DNA of 64,000 nucleotides from Flavobacteriaceae bacterium CRH (GTDB lineage Bacteria; Bacteroidota; Bacteroidia; Flavobacteriales; Flavobacteriaceae). The position numbers and the translations under genes are program-made. The stretch is from positions 170,295 through 234,294 of the forward strand of contig LMAJ01000002.1 in NCBI GenBank assembly GCA_001507425.1, written 5' to 3'. Positions 62,263 to 64,000 of the stretch are shown here, piece after piece (position 1 is the first letter of the stretch; every line of letters starts with the position of its first letter). The notes under the pieces were generated by a model. The model did not search any database. It saw only the letters and a list, made by a program, of their open reading frames with translations, and was not told where the DNA came from.

Positions 62263-62826
62263 ATGGAAAAAAAGTATTCGGTTGCCATTTATCCTTCTCA
62301 AGATGTTATTGATTCAGTCAAAACAATGAAGGACTATTTAAAAAGCAAAATAGATTGGTATAACAGTTGCAATTCTGTGGCACATATCACAATCTGCGAA
62401 TTCACAATCGAAGAATCTCAAATAGACAAATACAAGCAAAAGCTTTTTAAAATCTGCGATTCATTTACTCCATTTCAGGTTCATTTAGATCATTTTAGTT
62501 CTTACGATAATGCAGGAGCCTTTTACATTGCTCCAAACGAAGATTCAAAAATAAATCTTAAGACTATTTTGAAAAAGTCCCAAGAGATACTAAAACCTTT
62601 GAAACTCAAAAAAAGCGACGATCCGCATATGTCAATTGGCAGAAAATTAACTCCTGAAAATCTTAAAATAGCTTCGCAGCTTTTCACCACAATCGAAATC
62701 GATTTTTTATGCAAAGAAATTGTACTAAGAGAACTGGATCCTGTAAAAAAGCAGTTTTTTGTAATTGATACTTTTTCATTCAATGGAAATTCGCAACCTG
62801 AGTTTGTGCAGGGCAGTTTGTTTTAG
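62263..62826 (+). CDS. 2'-5' RNA ligase / 2H phosphoesterase family protein
   Basis: The protein has 187 residues. The two catalytic HxT/S blocks are visible: HITICEF (His41) and HMSIGRKL (His122), separated by about 80 residues as in the 2H superfamily. Members ligate or hydrolyse 2'-5' or cyclic phosphates in RNA; the cellular role is unclear. A TAAATTTG -7 box lies at 62236-62243. It is not connected to the pectin genes. Confidence 0.85.
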   Translation: MEKKYSVAIYPSQDVIDSVKTMKDYLKSKIDWYNSCNSVAHITICEFTIEESQIDKYKQKLFKICDSFTPFQVHLDHFSSYDNAGAFYIAPNEDSKINLKTILKKSQEILKPLKLKKSDDPHMSIGRKLTPENLKIASQLFTTIEIDFLCKEIVLRELDPVKKQFFVIDTFSFNGNSQPEFVQGSLF

Positions 62827-62878
62827 TTTTTTTGCCGCTAAGGCACTAAGTTTTTTCATTTAGATTCTCGGTCTAGTA

Positions 62879-62974
62879 TGTCATCCTGACGGAGGAAGGA
62901 TCACACTCGGAACTCTACAAAGATTGGCGATTTTGTTTGCGGAGTCTCTCGTGTGATCCTTCCTCCCTCAGGAT
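62879..62974. repeat. ~100-bp palindromic intergenic element, copy 3
   Basis: Arms at 62879-62906 and 62951-62974 match copy 1 with a few substitutions. The loop shares AAGATTGGCGATTTTG with copy 1. The right arm is decayed at its end (GGATAAAA instead of GGATGACA). Confidence 0.88.
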
Positions 62975-63057
62975 AAAAAAACTGCACTCAAAACCACAAA
63001 GTCAAGCAACCTGAAACTTTAAACCTGAAACAAAAAAACAACCTTTATAAATTTTCG

Positions 63058-63065
63058 TATATTTG
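63058..63065 (+). promoter_or_regulatory. -7 box of the AraC-type gene
   Basis: TATATTTG is an exact TAnnTTTG box 20 nt before the ATG. No -33 TTG is seen at the normal spacing. Confidence 0.5.
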
Positions 63066-63085
63066 AATTTTACAATTCAAACAAT

Positions 63086-64000
63086 ATGAAATCACTCGAT
63101 TCATTTTATAAAGATATTACCGAAGGTTCCACTGTCGAACCCAATTCATTATTACCAAACGATATTCAAAAAGAGATTGGTCATTTTAATGTTTTTGATA
63201 TCAAAGAACTTCTCGAACGTCTTCAGGGAAAATCGATTATGCCTTATGACCGAAGAGCTTATTATAAAATAAGTTTAATTAAAGGTCATAACAGAGCCGA
63301 ATATGCTGATAAAATAATTGAAATTGAAAAACAGGGACTTTTATTTGCTACACCTAAAATTCCGTACAATTATGTACCACAAGACACCAATCAGTCCGGG
63401 CAGTTTTGTGTATTTACAAGTGAGTTTCTATCCAAAAACAAAAGCGGGATTGATTTAGATGAACTTCCAATTTTTGCTTCAGACGGATATCCTATCTTTC
63501 AGCTAAATGATGATGAAGTTGAAGAAGTTTCATTGATATTCAATAAAATACAAAAAGAAATCAATTCAGATTATGTTTATAAATATGATTTGATTCGGAA
63601 TTATGTCGCTGAGTTAATTCACTTTGGACAAAAATTACAACCTATAACAGCGCTATATTCCAAACATAATTCGGCAGCAAGAGTTTCATCTTTATTTGCT
63701 GAATTGTTAGAAAGACAATTCCCGATAGAATCTCCACATCAAAGACTTGAGCTTAGAACAGCCAAAGATTTTGCCGAGAGATTATCAGTTCACGTAAATC
63801 ATTTAAACAAAGTATTAAAAGAAAACACCGGAAAAACCACAACCGAATTAATCAGCAGCCGTTTAATCAACGAAGCCAAAGTCCTCCTGAAACAAACCGA
63901 CTGGAATATCTCTGAAATTGCCTATTCATTAGGTTTTGAAGAACTGGCGCATTTTTCTAACTTCTTTAAAAAACAAACTTCTATAACGCCGTTAGCTTTT
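63086..64000 (+). CDS. AraC-family transcriptional regulator, partial (C-terminal end beyond window)
   Basis: The frame is open for 305 codons from the ATG at 63086 to the window edge. The N-terminal effector-like part (about 20-190, MPYDRRAYYKISLIKGHNRA, GLLFATPKIPYNYVPQD) resembles a cupin sensor. The C-terminal part (about 210-305) is an AraC double helix-turn-helix: TAKDFAERLSVHVNHLNKVL and WNISEIAYSLGFEELAHFSN, FFKKQTSITPLAF. Only the last few residues are missing. Its targets are unknown; it is 45 kb from the CAGGAT sites and need not be their regulator. Confidence 0.88.
   Translation, partial: MKSLDSFYKDITEGSTVEPNSLLPNDIQKEIGHFNVFDIKELLERLQGKSIMPYDRRAYYKISLIKGHNRAEYADKIIEIEKQGLLFATPKIPYNYVPQDTNQSGQFCVFTSEFLSKNKSGIDLDELPIFASDGYPIFQLNDDEVEEVSLIFNKIQKEINSDYVYKYDLIRNYVAELIHFGQKLQPITALYSKHNSAARVSSLFAELLERQFPIESPHQRLELRTAKDFAERLSVHVNHLNKVLKENTGKTTTELISSRLINEAKVLLKQTDWNISEIAYSLGFEELAHFSNFFKKQTSITPLAF

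Noticed and set aside
63086..64000. AraC-type gene as regulator of the CAGGAT promoters
   Set aside because: It is over 45 kb away and separated by unrelated genes; nothing in the sequence links the two.

Overview
The window looks like chromosomal DNA of a Flavobacterium-type member of the Bacteroidota. This rests on AT-rich DNA, A-rich leaders with no Shine-Dalgarno sequences, TAnnTTTG-type -7 promoter boxes, two SusC/SusD pairs and many secreted glycan-active enzymes. The genus is inferred. Almost all of the window is one large pectin-degradation region.

Region 1 (1-21.7 kb) is a rhamnogalacturonan-I type utilisation locus. It holds a partial DUF4450-like protein, a GH2 glycosidase, a two-domain SGNH rhamnogalacturonan acetylesterase, a GH28, a DUF4861 protein, rhamnose mutarotase, a five-bladed-propeller glycosidase, a sialate-O-acetylesterase-type esterase, a SusC/SusD pair, a GH106 rhamnosidase and a GH105. 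Five promoters here carry the same direct-repeat site (CAGGAT-N4-CAGGAT, 10 bp period), always 20-21 nt upstream of a -7 box. This suggests one regulon driven by an activator that is not in the window.

Region 2 (21.7-42 kb) begins with two small unassigned genes. It continues with a homogalacturonan locus, mostly on the minus strand: an SGNH esterase, a GH28, a PL10-CE8 fusion, a GH43, three tandem GH105 paralogues, a DUF4861 protein, an alpha/beta esterase, a second SusC/SusD pair and a lipoprotein GH28.

Region 3 (42-55 kb) holds a divergent LacI-type regulator and a complete hexuronate pathway: UxaC, UxaB and UxaA for galacturonate, KduI and KduD for unsaturated uronates, then KdgK and Eda, plus two MFS uronate transporters. 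A palindrome, TGTAATCGATTRCA, abuts the -7 box at three promoters: the lipoprotein GH28 leading into SusCD-2, kduI, and the distal transporter. A related site precedes lacI. One repressor therefore probably links outer-membrane uptake to cytoplasmic uronate catabolism.

Region 4 (55-64 kb) is more ordinary: an esterase, a receiver-like small protein, a secreted cysteine hydrolase, an amidohydrolase with an alginate_exp-type porin, an unknown protein, a 2'-5' RNA ligase-like protein and a partial AraC regulator. Intergenic DNA throughout is rich in long perfect inverted repeats, a conserved ~100-bp palindromic element (three copies) and heptanucleotide tandem repeats next to stop codons.
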